Shown here in pieces: positions 1-24,018 of a stretch of 64,000 nucleotides of DNA. Numbering within the stretch: the stretch's first letter is position 1; the number at the start of each line of letters is the position of its first letter. Made by a program: the position numbers and the translations under genes. The stretch is from Enoplolaimus lenunculus (Eukaryota > Nematoda > Enoplea > Enoplida > Thoracostomopsidae). Under the pieces are notes generated by a model. That model was not told the DNA's origin, did no database searches, and saw only the letters and a list, made by a program, of their open reading frames with translations. The stretch lies in contig JASANG010000228.1 of the NCBI GenBank assembly GCA_030248215.1, positions 1 to 64,000 on the forward strand. The letters are read 5' to 3'.

Positions 1-53
1 AGCGCGCTTGACTCGCTAGCGAGAGGTCCGAGGTTCGATTCCCGGCGTTGCCA
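1..53 (+). repeat. 3' half of a tRNA or tRNA-derived SINE, cut by the window edge
   Basis: The stretch contains a good Pol III B-box (GGTTCGATTCC at about 30-40) and ends in CGTTGCCA, like the 3' acceptor strand plus discriminator base. The anticodon arm does not fold cleanly, so a SINE head or tRNA pseudogene is more likely than a working tRNA. The following bases, CCATATGTTT and then a segment reading agaaaaaccatgtatatt, recur after the copy at 340. Confidence 0.45.
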
Positions 54-339
54 TATGTTTTGGAGAAAGTTAGAAGAAAAACCATGTATATTTGCAGTAC
101 CTCGGGAAAGGGGTCGTCCCGACCTTGCAGTTCTGACATGGAGGTCCCACCGAGATGTGCGCTGTAAATTGCAGGCCCATGGATTCGCAGAAGCTTGAAT
201 CCGCGGTCCGGGGCGACTGCCTAAAGAAGAGGGAACGTTGGTATACGCGGTCTAGCTTGTGTATGTGCAGAGTGTGTAATATTAAGACACATACATACAT
301 ACTCGGGCACATATACCACCAAAGGAAATTATGATATCG

Positions 340-415
340 GTCACGTGGTGTAATGGGCAGCGCGCTTAACTCGCGGGCCATATGTTTCAGGTGTATTTAA
401 GAGAAAAACCATGTA
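340..415 (+). repeat. Second, internally deleted copy of the same tRNA-like repeat
   Basis: It has an A-box-like TGGTGTAATGGGC and the same AGCGCGCTT...ACTCGC core as the copy at position 1. It then jumps straight to the shared tail (CCATATGTTT, agaaaaaccatgtatatt), so the B-box half has been deleted. The shared non-tRNA tail argues for a SINE or a local duplication. Confidence 0.4.
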
Positions 416-539
416 TATTCGCCTAAAATGGTTTTTATAGAAAATATTTATAAAAGCGTCGTTTAAGACCTCCTAGTATAAGGGTAATTAAGGAAGAAAA
501 TACCAAAACCATTAATTTTACGTAATTTTATAGAAATTT

Positions 540-1108
540 ACATGGCTGTGTCACCTACATATGTAAAGTAAATGCTTAAATGTGCCGTGTACGGTGGGTT
601 ACAATAATGCTAGAAAACCTGATAAAGACGCCCAGTCTTATTTTAGCAACATATCGGAAAACCTGATAAAGCTTATCAGTGTTGTTTTAGGGGCGTAATA
701 GTGTGTATCTCAGCACATTGCTATACATAAGCCTAAGCCCAAGCGAAAATAATAGACCTGATCCTAAGCTAGCTCTATTTCTAGTATCTAGGCAAAACAT
801 AATGAATGCCCTTAAAAGTAACATTGTCCAAGCAAATGTTGCAAATGAACGTAACGCTACAAAAATATAGAGTAATGAAGTACGATCGTTGTTAAAGTTT
901 TAAAAATGCATCGGGGTGATATGTTAAGCTTTGTCACGATAACGATTTGGATACCTTAAACTGCGGGAGAAAGAATTGGTAGCTACGTTCTGATATATGT
1001 ATGCAATCTGGCCTGGTATTAGATTTGAATTAACTATTCGCCTCCGGTCGGATATTAGGTTATCCGGCTCCGGCATTTTTTTGGTATCCGGTCGCACCCT
1101 GCTGCATG
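540..1108 (+). mobile_element. Copy of a longer interspersed element (repeat X) with a nested TTAGGC MITE
   Basis: This block is collinear with 37130-37988: shared landmarks are gaaaacctgataaa near 612, aacg(c/t)aacgc near 850, gatgttaagctttg near 920 and the end ccggtcgcaccctg near 1095-1108. The right end resembles the CAGGGTGCGACCGG terminus of the hAT-like repeats. About 690-830 is a decayed TTAGGC MITE (gcctaagcccaagc core, cttaaaagtaacattgtcc end) present in both copies, so it was inserted before repeat X duplicated. Nothing else is seen in 416-540. Confidence 0.5.
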
Positions 1109-1326
1109 TATATGCATGTGCCTTTACATTAGGCGCACTATGCAGCATGCATACACAACTGTCGGAGTAGGATAGATATTGAGCTATCCAGCTAAGAATG
1201 TAACCCTGCTGCCAACCTGTTTACATGACAAGTTTTAATAATATTGCCTCAGGAGTTCTTATTAGGGACGTTTTGTTAATGCATTGAATTCCCTTATCTA
1301 TTTTGCACTCTTGCAGTAACTAAGGC

Positions 1327-1739
1327 CAGGGCGCAACCGGAATACCGGTTTCTCCTTTTTTTACTATACGGTTCCGGTAAATTTCTACCGGAATTGAAAA
1401 CTCTCGTAATATTACATTTTAGTCATTTTTTAAAATTTGCTAATCTTTAAAAAGTTTATATTAAACCACTTGTTCAATTAGTGATGATAAAAATGAAACA
1501 GATTTAATTAGTAGAGTATACATAACATTGACAGTCATTTAAAATAAATCGTTGACAGTAGATTTCGCTTCAGTAGATAAAGAAAATCAAAATACATCAG
1601 ATTAAATGAATACCTGTCCTCTACTAAGGTTGTTTCACCAATAATACAGCAAAATAGAAAATAAAAATAATTTTTTCGACGGTTTTGGTAATTTTTTCGA
1701 ATTCCGGTTCTGGTAAATTGTAATACCAGTTGCACCCTG
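1327..1739. mobile_element. hAT-like MITE directly upstream of the L50 gene
   Basis: Terminal inverted repeats are CAGGGCGCAACCGG on the left and the complement of CAGGGTGCAACTGG on the right. The 8-bp flanks are actaaggc and actaaacc (6 of 8 match), as expected for a decayed hAT target duplication. The interior is AT-rich with no coding capacity. The element ends under 200 bp before the L50 coding start, so it must form part of that gene's upstream region. Confidence 0.65.
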
Positions 1740-1912
1740 ACTAAACCATGCATCTTTGTACCGTTTTCTCACTTTAGATGCGAGAGTATTACTCGTCTCT
1801 TGTTATTCGCGTTGGCACGTTTCACCACAGCCGAGATTTGTTAGGCATTTATGTTTGTTACTGACTTTTATGCATACTGTTTGTTCTATAGTTGGAATAT
1901 TTAGATATAAAT

Positions 1913-3390
1913 ATGTATTATTCACATATGTCAAAGGGTACCAATGTTTGCCGAGCATTTCGTGCGTTAACGTGCCAGTCTGCAAAATGTGTCAACTCAG
2001 CTGATACTGCGTCAAAACCTTCAAGCCCCTCGATGCAAGAAGTTGTGGATGAAATACGTGCTCGTGGGTAAGGGGTTTGTCCTGTTCTTACATGGTTGCA
2101 ATATAATACCGCTGCATTTTAAGTTTCAACGCGGAACACTTCAACTACGTACAAAAAATTGTTCAGTTGGGAATCAATTCCATTATTTCCAAATTTACAC
2201 TGTTTGAGGTAGAAGATCGCTCTTTAAATGCATTGTTGATTTAAAGCAATATATCTTACGGATTATTGGATTCAGAAACTTACTGAGGGAAATTGCTTGT
2301 ATCGAAACCAGGGATTAAGAATTACTAGTCCGATAATCTACATGTTATTATATTATATGGCAAAGTCTTATCAAATTGAATGGTTCATTAGTACGGTTTC
2401 TTTGAAAGTTTGTTGCTCGGTAAATGAAGCCAGTATATGCTTCGTTTGTTAAAAGTTTTAGGTTTTTGCGGAACAAAAAATCATACCGTCCACCAGACGA
2501 TGTGAAACAAGTAGTGAGCGACGTTTTCAATGAATTTTCATTGGCACATAACGATAGCTTTGTCAGCAATCAACAAAAGTTCACGGTTCGTATATTTAAA
2601 AATAGTTTTAAGCTTATACATGGTTTTGATTATGACTAAGATTTGCGTGATGTTTAGTTTCGTTTCGTGTGTACGTGTTGCAGCGAGTAATTGATTAAGG
2701 TATAGCTAATTCATCTTAAAGGGTTTTTAACCATTGATGTATGAACTGCGGAGTTTCGACACACATGGACAACTGCAATTAAAAATTAGTGTACGTCATT
2801 TTAGATATTCAAATCCGATTTTTATAATACTCGCTATATACGAAAATTGCGTTATTCGACTTTATCTTTCTGGCAATCGTATAAAATTGGCATATAACAG
2901 TGTTTACCATGAATATTAAATCTACAGGTCATCATTATGTTTATAGATATTATCAGCGATTGCTCAAAGAATTGGCGTTTCTATTCCAAATTCTATTTTG
3001 GGAGAAATACAGTCAAAAGCAGACGTTGAAGCGTTTTATATGACTCCATTTGAAAATGTAACGAGTTATGTTAGTTTGGCACGGCGAAAACCAGACCTAC
3101 CACCTAATTTGCATATACAAGAGGATCCGATACGGTTTCATCCAAATATTACAAATCGACATGATCGAGGCGTTTCAGCATTTCCGAAGAGCTCAACGGT
3201 TATGCAAAAACTGCGCTACCGTAGGCTGTATGCTGGTTTTCGGGCGCAAACCGAATGGCACGATTATCAGGATAAATATTTCGATTTTACTGCTCCACCT
3301 GAAAATGCTCCATGGACGAGGTGTGACGTAAACGAACCGCTAAGCACCGTTCATCCTTCACGGATTTTTAACTCGAAACTGAAAAAGTGA
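1913..3390 (+). CDS. MRPL50: Mitochondrial large-subunit ribosomal protein L50 (mL50)
   Basis: Coding exons are 1913-2067, 2462-2585 and 2947-3390, all GT-AG with matching phases (723 nt, 240 residues). The exon 2/3 junction gives KFT-ILSAIAQRIGVSIPNS, which aligns without gaps to human KFNLLAHLADDLGHVVPNS. Upstream SYRPPDDVKQVV matches human AYTPPEDLQSRL, and LPPNLHI matches LPPNLKI near the human C-terminus. The protein would act as a structural subunit of the mitochondrial large ribosomal subunit. It runs about 85 residues beyond the human C-terminus. The start is uncertain: ATG 1913 and ATG 1928 are both possible. A further upstream exon ending at the donor at 1853, joined to acceptor 1904, would give a basic, presequence-like N-terminus, but that frame lacks an ATG. 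Confidence 0.88.
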
Positions 3391-3654
3391 CGTTAAGTTG
3401 AAACTTTTTTCAGATTGTATTGTGTAACGTGTGCCATGCGTCATCGTCGCAGCATTTTGAGTGTTTACATTTGGCATGTAGAAGGAAAATAATATGTATA
3501 TGTTTGTCATGTGGTTTGATTGAGTCACCCCTGAATTAACTACATAAATCTATAAATCTGCGTTTGTTTCTGTAGTAAAATTACCGGTGGTCTCGCCATG
3601 GTTATGCTGATGGTTACCAAGATAGTACATTCATAAGGAACCGTTAAGCCCCAC

Positions 3655-3860
3655 CGACACGTGCAAGTTGTTGCAGCAAGAAGTCATAGCTGCAAGTTGC
3701 AATTGGAAGTTTTGCAAAAAAACTTGCAGCTGCAACTTGAACGTGTGAGGTTTTGCAGCGAGAATTTACAGATGCAACTTTCAGCTGCAAGTTACATTTA
3801 TTGCAATACTTGCAGATGCAAGTTGTCGTTGGAGAAGCTAGCATGTGCTTGAGAATTATT
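3655..3860. repeat. Palindromic repeat rich in TGCAAGTTGCA words
   Basis: TGCAAGTTG, TTGCAGCTGCAA and their complements recur about ten times in 200 bp, on both strands, so the segment can fold on itself. It lies 265 bp past the L50 stop. No protein is evident in any frame. No clear terminal repeats or target duplication were found. Confidence 0.4.
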
Positions 3861-4128
3861 GGGTTTTTTGCAAAATTTTTTGATCGTTGTAGAAAGCTAT
3901 TCTCGCGATGCAACTAAGCTTCGTGGCTAATTCGCGCAAATAATAACGTTGGGTTAAAATGAAATATGTAACGAATAGTTGTGTTTTTAAAATAAATTAC
4001 CGCTGTAAATATTTGTGAGTGTTTGAGATCGTGTGTCGCCAGTAAATTGGTGTTTTCATATCCTGGCTATAGCTTGTGCCCAGCAAGTTTAGGCCAACGA
4101 TCTGAGCTGTTTTGCCCAAATTTTTACC

Positions 4129-4299
4129 GGTCCATGTAAAGAACGTGGGCGGAACGTTTTTCGGTGGGACTAGAATAAAGTAAGCTTAAGATTTAGACTT
4201 ATTTTTTGCTTGGCTTAGGCTTAGGAATGAACTCATTCTTACGATTAGGCTTAGTAATTTGCTTATAATACTGTTCCGCCGCAGTTCTTTACATTGGCG
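4129..4299. mobile_element. TTAGGC MITE (subfamily A)
   Basis: The ends are GGTCCATGTAAAGAACG and the complement CTTTACATTGGC; internal gcttggcttaggcttagg. The flanks tttttacc and ttttcacc match at 7 of 8 positions. Confidence 0.75.
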
Positions 4300-7200
4300 T
4301 TTTCACCTAAAACATGAGTTTGTCTTTGGCTCATTTTTGCTGAGAATTATTTTGGCAAGCACCATTCAGTGGTGTTTTGGACCAGTTCAATCCTTCCGCA
4401 TAGAAAGTTTTAACTCAATTACTTTTTATTTGAATTTATCGTAAGTTTCGTACTCTGGAGTCATTTACGTTTCGTGGCAATCAAATCAAAAGATTTAACA
4501 ACACCGTACAGATATTTTCTAAAATTTAGCAAATTAAACTTCGTTTTATCACCAAATTCCGTCTCACCTCCGGCTTCACTTCCGACTTTCGGAAAATATT
4601 GCTGACATCCGGATCCTTTGTTTTTTAACCTTCGGTTGCAGCCTGTCGCGAACGAATTGAGCGGAAAACCATACGTTTTTTCGCATAATATTTGAAATAC
4701 AAAATCTTAGTTTCAAACAGTTTGTTTATGAGCAGTCTATGGATGCCAATCAGTCTGCTTTGGTCTTCTGTGAACTCTAAAGCTTGACTTAAGGCTGATT
4801 TTTATGGTTTTGCATTTATTTTACTTTCAGGCTTTACGACACTATCGGGCGACGAACTCGTCCAAGATTCGTAGTAGTCAGTTGATATGAAACACAATTC
4901 ATATTGATTCTTTAAGAAAGAACTTGAAAACACTGTGTGGATTGGCCAAGGCACTAAATCGAAACACTGGCTTCATTTCGTTTGGACAAAAAAATTTGTC
5001 AAAATTTTATTGGCAATTTGCGGTTTATCGTTGGTATTCGATCATAATTAATTTTTCGGGTATCGTACAAATTAAAGACCTTTGCCGTCTTTTCATCTAT
5101 TTTCTGCGTCTGCAAACGCTTGCGGTGCCAGTTTTGCATTTTGTTTTAAAGCAAACACAATGCCCTGTCATAAAATATTCTGTGTAGGAGCTGAATTTAC
5201 ATTCTTGAGAAGACGTCCAGTGGCTGATACGAATATTTCTGGTCAGAGACGCCGCGGGCCGCGCGATACTGAAAAAAGCTTGCAAGCAAAGCGAACAAGA
5301 AGCCAAACGCAATTTGAGCACGAATTTTTTAACAAAAACATTTCGTTTTGATCTATGCATCGGGGCACGTTCGCCTTGGTGGGGCCCCTTCGCAAGTCAT
5401 TCTGCAATTTTTGGGGCAAAGCCTTTAAACTTTATACACGGGCTGTATTTTAAAATATAACAAATTTCAAATTGTTTACCATATGTGCTGTAGTTGTGTT
5501 TATAGCCTGATTGTGTTTTACCCGAGGTATTAATATTATGTTCAGCCGCTGCAGGCGCTCACGTCTTGATGTTTTTCGGCAGGCACGTGTGTAAATTTAA
5601 AACTTTCAAAGCACCCGTCGTTTGACCGTTTTATTTTCACTGTCAAGACATAAAATATCCGTTTACGCCGCGTCTGTTTTTACCCAGGGTCGTGCTTGTT
5701 TGTTTCACGATTTTAAAACGTATTTTATGTTTAAACTTTTGAATTTTGGGTTTTACGATGATGTGTTGGTCTGAAAATTTTCGTGCAATTTTGTAAACTT
5801 TGATTGCGGAGCTGACACTGAACACCTTCAGGTTGGGTTCGTGTTTACGGATATTTGGTTTCATTTGGTAAATTCTGCGAAGTACTTTTATTCAACCTAC
5901 ATTCTGTACGGTTATCATAATTTATTTTATTGCCCTTTGTGGCCCATGTATAGAACAGTAGTGCTGGATCGTTGTGCTGCGGGGCTGTAATAGAGTCAGT
6001 TTAAGCTAAAATTTTATGCTATTAATAAAGTTTTTTGGTTATTGAGTTTCTTTCCTGTAAGAATACACATTTTCGCAGCTTGCTCAAAGTTCTACGGGTC
6101 GAATAAAATGATTGAAGACGTCCATGCGGTTGATTCCACAAAACTTGAGAATCCGTACTAGACAAATAAATTCGAGAAGTGCGAAATTGCGTTAAGGGGG
6201 TGTCTGAGGGGTAGAGTTCTACGCCCCCTCGTGCATAAGTCTTCGATACTGCAGAGTTGCGATGACTCAAAAGTTTGACGTTTTTTCGCAGAAAAAGTGT
6301 ATTGTGTTCGATTGTGTACAACGCCTTGTTTCGTATTTTTGCTGTTTAAATTATTTTTCATTTAGCTGAAATGTAGTGATTCAGTATAGGTTGCAGGTCT
6401 TTAACAAAGTGTTTAATTGACCAGAACACGATAAAATGTTGTAAAAAAATACGAAAACCTTCTTCGATTGCTATGTTTTCTTTGCGATTCGGGTTTTTGG
6501 ACCCCAAATCTTTTATTTGTTCAGTGAAGTGTCTTTAGAAACCACCCTTCGTATTTTTCTAATGATTATTACGTTTAGCACAGAGCTTGTTATATCTACG
6601 TTTTACAATCATTCAATTTCAGTGTTTTCGCAAGTATTTCGACGCAGGTTGAAATACCGTTGTGTTTATAAATCACATCAAACGCTTGCGCAGGCTAAGA
6701 GTCAACTCATCTTGCTTTTATAAGGATAAACATTTTTAGGAGGGGCATACAAAGGGTTTTGATGACTTTACACGCAAGGTAAACCGTTTTCTACGGGGCC
6801 AAAATTTTTCCGTGAGGGACTGAGCTCCTCTGGACCCTCTGGCTACGGGCGCTTTTTGTTTAGGAAAAGTTTTCTACTCCTACAAAATTTTGAACCCTGC
6901 TTGTAAGGCAAGCGAACTCCCTAACTGTCCCTTCTTAAATATGTTCTGGTGTCACTAACTCGTTAAGCTGGCTGTGGGCTTAAGAATGTGTTCTAATTTG
7001 TATATACCTATATGCTATCTCTTGTTTATATATGAAACTATTATTACAACAGCTGGAACGCTGCCCAAAGAACGTATATATGTGGGGCGTTCCAGTTTTA
7101 ATATATAGATTTCAAAAATTCTTATAGCTATGTTTTGTTTCCCTTGCCTAAATTGCAGCCGAAAATAATTGCTTTTGGCAACATTTTATGAAGTGCAAAC

Positions 7201-8160
7201 ACCACCTGTTCCATCTATGCGTTAGCGTGTACGCCAAATTTGGCAATTTCTTGCAATTTATTCAAAGTCATCAAATGCGCACGAAATGTATATTTTTTTC
7301 ACCAAAACAGATGCATAATTTTTGAACGATTGTTGCCGTTTCTGCGTTAATCATTTTCGCTTTATAAGCCTGAACAACTGTTGAAGGAAATTTTCGTTTG
7401 CGTTTGGCATTTTCAAAGTGAGTTTCTGTTTCAGTATAAACAACTGTTCAAGTTAAATTTTTTCAAAATTTGCTTTCATCAAACTGTCTTATATATGTTC
7501 TAAATTAAATATATATATTTTATATATATAATATATATATATATTTATATATATAAACAATTTTTTGGAGCACAATTGATTCAACACTTTTCCTTATTCA
7601 AGAAAATAAAGCTGTGATAAAGGATAAAATGCTATTTTGCCTGACTTAAAGCACTTAGTAAAATAGTATGTTTAAACCAATGAAATGATACAGCAGGGTA
7701 CAAAAGTTGAACCGATAGCGCCGGGTAACTGCATGCCCCTCCGGTTCAAGCGTTTGTAAGTTGGGAGAAATTTTGAAATCTTATGTCGAGTTTTCTCAAA
7801 ACGTAAGCGTAAAAACAAATTTTTGACAATTTACAGATTACTTGTTATTAATTATTTAATTTTTAATTTAAAATAAAAAAGACGAAATTTATTGAAAATC
7901 TTAAAAATTCAATATGCGCATTTGGCTTTGTATTTTTTCAAAATTTTACAACGTTCAATGAATACTTACACGCCTCACTTGTACTGGAAGAAAAATAAAA
8001 CATCTTTAAAACTTTTATATATCAGTATCCGTTTTCCGTTTTCGTTTTATTTTTACACTGCATGTTACACCTTGATAAAATGTGTTCATGCAGGATTGCA
8101 CTGAAATTTGTTGCCGCAAATGTATTTTGTAACAAAAGTCATATATCGCACTGAATTGAA
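4300..8160. other. Gene-poor stretch with repeat fragments
   Basis: I see no supportable gene here. Recognisable items are ccgg-rich hAT-like debris near 4560-4640, a left-end fragment of the TTAGGC MITE subfamily C at 5943-6010 (GGCCCATGTATAGAAC), a fragment of the GGCTACGGGC repeat near 6785-6920 and a (TA)n tract at 7502-7557. The rest shows no pattern. Confidence 0.5.
7502..7557. repeat. (TA)n microsatellite
   Basis: The tract is almost pure alternating TA with a few T runs. Confidence 0.85.
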
Positions 8161-8164
8161 CTGT

Positions 8165-8213
8165 TTTAGGCTTAGGTTTAGGCTTAGGTTTAGGCTTAGG
8201 CTTAGGCTTAGGC
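8165..8213 (+). repeat. Interstitial telomere-type array, eight TTAGGC/TTAGGT units
   Basis: Eight consecutive hexamers read TTAGGC or TTAGGT with no indel. TTAGGC is the telomere unit of studied nematodes. Unlike the other TTAGGC blocks here, it is not clearly framed by MITE ends, although tatgggcc occurs about 25 bp downstream. On the minus strand it translates to a meaningless Lys-Pro repeat. Confidence 0.85.
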
Positions 8214-8634
8214 ATTTTGGGAACCGCAGCCATTCTATGGGCCGACTGCGAGAAAGCTGATTTGTTCCTAATAACGCACAGACAAATCGTTGCAAGTGGA
8301 TATCAGACAAATTTCTTTTGGATATTAAGAGCCGCCCCCATCTGATCCTCGTCTCACGACAGCCCTAAACTCGCATAAAAGCTGAATATGTGTAATATGT
8401 CAAATATCGGCCATCACATTTTCGTTTTCAAATCATTGTAGCTATGCTAAATGCGTGTCAATAATAATGTTAGCCATCGGGTATAGATATATGTACATTT
8501 GCCCGATCCAGAAAGGGGGCGAAAGTTGTACGCCATCACAAAAATTTTTAATCAAATGGATACGTCTCTACCTTAAAATATTTCGCTATTAGAAAATTGG
8601 CACAAAAAATAGCATATACAGTAAAAATTGCGTT

Positions 8635-8955
8635 TCATAAACGTTTGTCAGCCCGCTGTTTCATCGTCAGACAGAAATTTCTGGCTTCGCCGCTGTGTAC
8701 ATGTACAATGGTCTTTGATGTGGTTTCTTCGTTTGTATGATCTAAATATATATATTTTCTGTGAATAAAATTCAAAAATTCAATTACCTCTTGAAGTTCT
8801 ATAAGCTTTCGCTTGCGGTTTCGCTGAAACTCGACATCTGTTGAGACCGAAACAACTATGAGATGAGTTGCGTTTTTCATACGAACCGTATAGATGGTCA
8901 TAACCGCTTTTATAGAAGGAGCGACGTTGAAACGGTTGAAAGCTTCCAAACTCAA
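8635..8955 (-). CDS. Possible coding exon, unidentified
   Basis: An open frame encodes about 106 residues with protein-like composition (APSIKAVMTIYTVRMKN, then STDVEFQRNRKRKLIELQEV). I cannot assign a family. There is no ATG at its apparent start, only in-frame TTG and an internal ATG in the VMTIY segment, so it would have to be an internal exon or begin downstream. A possible donor (CAAGAG|gtaatt) lies after the ELQE segment. No neighbouring exon was found. It may be chance. Confidence 0.22.
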   Translation of the reverse strand: MSLEAFNRFNVAPSIKAVMTIYTVRMKNATHLIVVSVSTDVEFQRNRKRKLIELQEVIEFLNFIHRKYIYLDHTNEETTSKTIVHVHSGEARNFCLTMKQRADKRL

Positions 8956-9505
8956 CGACAGCGTTGTAGAGCTACTATTGTAGTGACTCGAAGAGGTGAG
9001 GGTAATAACAACTGAGGGTTTTTATACTTGACTCCAAATTCGAAACGAATCCGTAATTCGTAGTGCGTCAATGGATACAGTTCACAAGTCCTAATTAGTG
9101 TCAATAAACGAGATCAAAAGCAAAAGAATGGTCTAAACTAGGGCTGGTTGTTTATGGAACTATTGAGTTGACCGGAGAATATGGGTTCACTGAAGAAATG
9201 GAAAAATTAAAAGACGAATATCTGTGCCTCAACAAATGCAAACTAAATGGGTGATAAATGTCCAAAATGCGATTAATAGAATCAACATGTGACAAGCATA
9301 GGGAACACGTTGCGAAAGTGACAGATGCCAACTAAGATGGAGTGAAATAAAAACAATACATATTGTGTAACCGAATTAATAAGGTGGGGTACCTTCTGGA
9401 CGGCAAAACAAAAAGATCAGTCACCGCTTTAATTCGGGTCATTACAGTATTGTAAATCAGGTTTTGTCATTTAAAAGTCGCACATGTTCAGTTTAAACTA
9501 TTGTA

Positions 9506-9854
9506 CTCTCTAAAAACTTAAACTTAAATTATAGCTTAGCTAATACTTCATTATTAGTTTTAGTAAACTTTAGGCTGGACGGACTAACTAAACTAGAATT
9601 TTAAGTTTTACTTAAACTAACATGTTTTTAAGTTTAACACGTGTTCGAGTAAACTTATTTTAGTTTAAATATCAACTTCAGCCCAGAAATTGTGTATTTA
9701 ACAATTCCATATGTTTAGCTTAAACTGAAAATATGTAAAATTTTCAATGAGTTTAAGCGTAAACCTACCAGTTAGTTCAGTTAGCCTAGAAAATTAGTTT
9801 AATACTGCTTGATTACCTTAAGCTTAAATCAAGTTAGTTTAAGCTTTTAGAGAG
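9506..9854. mobile_element. TA-flanked MITE (mariner-like) built of GTTTAAG words
   Basis: The ends CTCTCTAAAAACTTAAAC and GTTTAAGCTTTTAGAGAG are inverted repeats, each bordered by TA as in Tc1/mariner insertions. The interior is a run of AAACTTAAA/TTTAAGTTT words with dyad symmetry. There is no coding capacity. Confidence 0.7.
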
Positions 9855-10225
9855 TAAGTTTGGAACTAGTTAGTGGTGGGGTTTGAAATTCAGCGCGTTT
9901 TCGATTTTGATTTCTGTTTACAATATTTCGCCATGAATAAAACAGGCGTTTCGGTGGGACAGTTGTGCGTCGGTTTTTTTCGTGGCGCCCCATGGAGCGG
10001 ATTGAAAATATGGGTCGCGGCAATTTTCGTAGGGGAGTTCAGTATATGGGACCTAAGACACAGATGATGATTGAGGTTTTTGGGCACCTTTTTTCCAGCC
10101 TCCTTCAAACACAAAAACTAAGTACAATTTGTAGATTTGTTCAAGTGTAATTTATACCATTCTTATCGTCACGCATAACCTGTATGTTGAAGTATTGGAA
10201 TGGTTCCTAAACCGCACACATTTAA

Positions 10226-10382
10226 GCAGGCTTAGGCTCGTAGCCAGCTCACCTTGGTAGTAGGCTAAAAAATTTCAAGATGGGCGTTCAAGGGTTTCCA
10301 AGGAATTACAAGTAAGATTAAAATTTTTTAGGGGGGCCAAACCAGGGAGGCTGAGCCCCCCGGCCCCCATGGCTACGGGCCC
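10226..10382. mobile_element. Short repeat with GGCCCGTAGCCA-type ends
   Basis: The left end GGCTCGTAGCCAGC and right end ATGGCTACGGGCC are inverted relative to each other. The interior includes gggggg and ccccc runs. Related fragments lie at 6785-6920, 14341-14515 and 20104-20285. No convincing target duplication was seen. Confidence 0.5.
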
Positions 10383-11310
10383 GAGCAGGGTGCAACGCAT
10401 TTAAACAAGAATTTAATGTATAGAAAAATGTTATCTCTCCCCTCATATCCTCCCGCCAGGTCGTGGGGAAGCATCAAGTTTCCTATTTCACAGCGGCGGG
10501 GTAAAAGTTTAAAATTTGTTTACATTTGTACCATCGTCGAAACCTTGTGGTTATATGATTTGAACAACCAGGTGCAAATTCAAAATAATCTTTTCGTTTA
10601 TCTTTCAAAAGTGTTTGCAAACCAGAATAAACACTACTTTAATATATTTATTGAACGAACAATTATGATAAACAAACTGGTCGATGTTCATAAGTTTTTC
10701 TCTGGTTTAAAATTCCAAACCGGTGCCCGGACTATTAAACATTACCGTAGGCGATTTTCGTGATGTATTTGTCTATAAAAATATATATTAATGTTTCGAC
10801 CATACGAGTGAGCTGTCTCAAGTTTTTGGTTTAGATTTTGAGCTGGCGCGCTTGCTTAAAACAAAATAGTTTCCTGGGTTTGTCGAAGGTGGAAATTGCT
10901 TGCATTGGACGTCAATCGAAATCAGGTAGTTAAAATGATGTTTAGTTTGCTAAATTTAGCAATAAAGCGTTGCAAAATAAATGTTGTCTAAAATTTTTTG
11001 AGAGAAATTCGACAATTTAGATGGTAAAATTGTTCCAGCGTTGCAAAAAACTACATAAACCACATCAGTTTTTATGAAGATACGAAAATTTTCGCAATCG
11101 GTATTGCCGGAACTTCCGGTATATAGTCTATCGGAGACAGCCGGGAATCGATTGCTTGCCGGAACCGAAGACAGATATCCGGTGGAACCCTACGTTCAAA
11201 AAAGGTGTATGTTAATATTGAAGGGCAATTTCTAACCTAAGACTTATTCGAAGCAGTGGAAGCTTACTCAGAACTGTTTTAGTAGCCACACACTTAATAA
11301 AATTGTTTTG
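10383..11310. other. No gene seen; hAT-like ccgg debris
   Basis: A 115-codon open frame at 10416-10763 has no recognisable motif and no supporting splice signals. Decayed ccgg-rich repeat lies at 11095-11200. Nothing else is evident. Confidence 0.4.
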
Positions 11311-11312
11311 TA

Positions 11313-11512
11313 CACTGTAAGAAATGGTGAGTCAAATTGACTCACTCCGAAATAGGCTTTTCCTGACAACACAAACTGAGTAAAAATTCGACTCCGCTTG
11401 AGTCAAATTAGACTCAATTTGACTCTGGCGGAGTTGAATTTTGACTCAGTTTGTGTATTCAGGAAAAGCCTATTTTGGAGCGAGTCAATTTGACTCACCA
11501 TTTTTTGCCGTG
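11313..11512. mobile_element. TA-flanked palindromic MITE, GAGTCAA family, copy 1
   Basis: The element begins CACTGTAAGAAATGGTGAG and ends with the complement CTCACCATTTTTTGCCGTG, with TA on each side. The two arms (GAGTCAAATTGACTC, AATAGGCTTTTCCTGA and AGGAAAAGCCTATT) pair over nearly the whole length, giving a long hairpin. Confidence 0.8.
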
Positions 11513-12032
11513 TAGATTTAAAAATTTAAACTTTGAGAATTCATGCAAGGTTTACTGTTCGGTACATTTATTATTTGCGCCAATTTGTGTAAGGTTTAGC
11601 ATGCGTACGTATCTTACAAAATTAGTCTGAAAAAACGTATACGTATATATGTCGTAGTTCAAACAGTAATTCAGCCCAATTCCGAACTTTGCTGATGCAG
11701 ATTGACATTCTGACTCGAGCTAGCAGCTCAATACGAATTCTCGTTGTTCTACCAGTAGAATCCTCACTGGCAATATTACACCTATGTAATACCCCAAAGC
11801 TAGGTCAGTTCAATTCGAAATTGGATTGAAATATATACGACTTGGTTTAGGTTAAGTTCAACCCAATTTTGTTGAGAGCCAAAGTGAACCTGTGCCGTTG
11901 GGTTGCCCAAAACGAAACAGAATCTGGCTGAGTTACTACTTGAGTTACGACGTAGGCGAAGACAACCTAAATACTTTAATATTTATATATCTGCCTTTAT
12001 ACGGTTGTGCTGTAAAACATACCGGTTGCCTT

Positions 12033-24018
<11,986 letters not shown>

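Noticed and set aside
8015-8233. Small minus-strand open frame with a Lys-Pro repeat
   Set aside because: It is the translation of the TTAGGC array.
10416-10763. 115-codon plus-strand open frame
   Set aside because: No recognisable family, amino-acid composition typical of translated AT-rich DNA.
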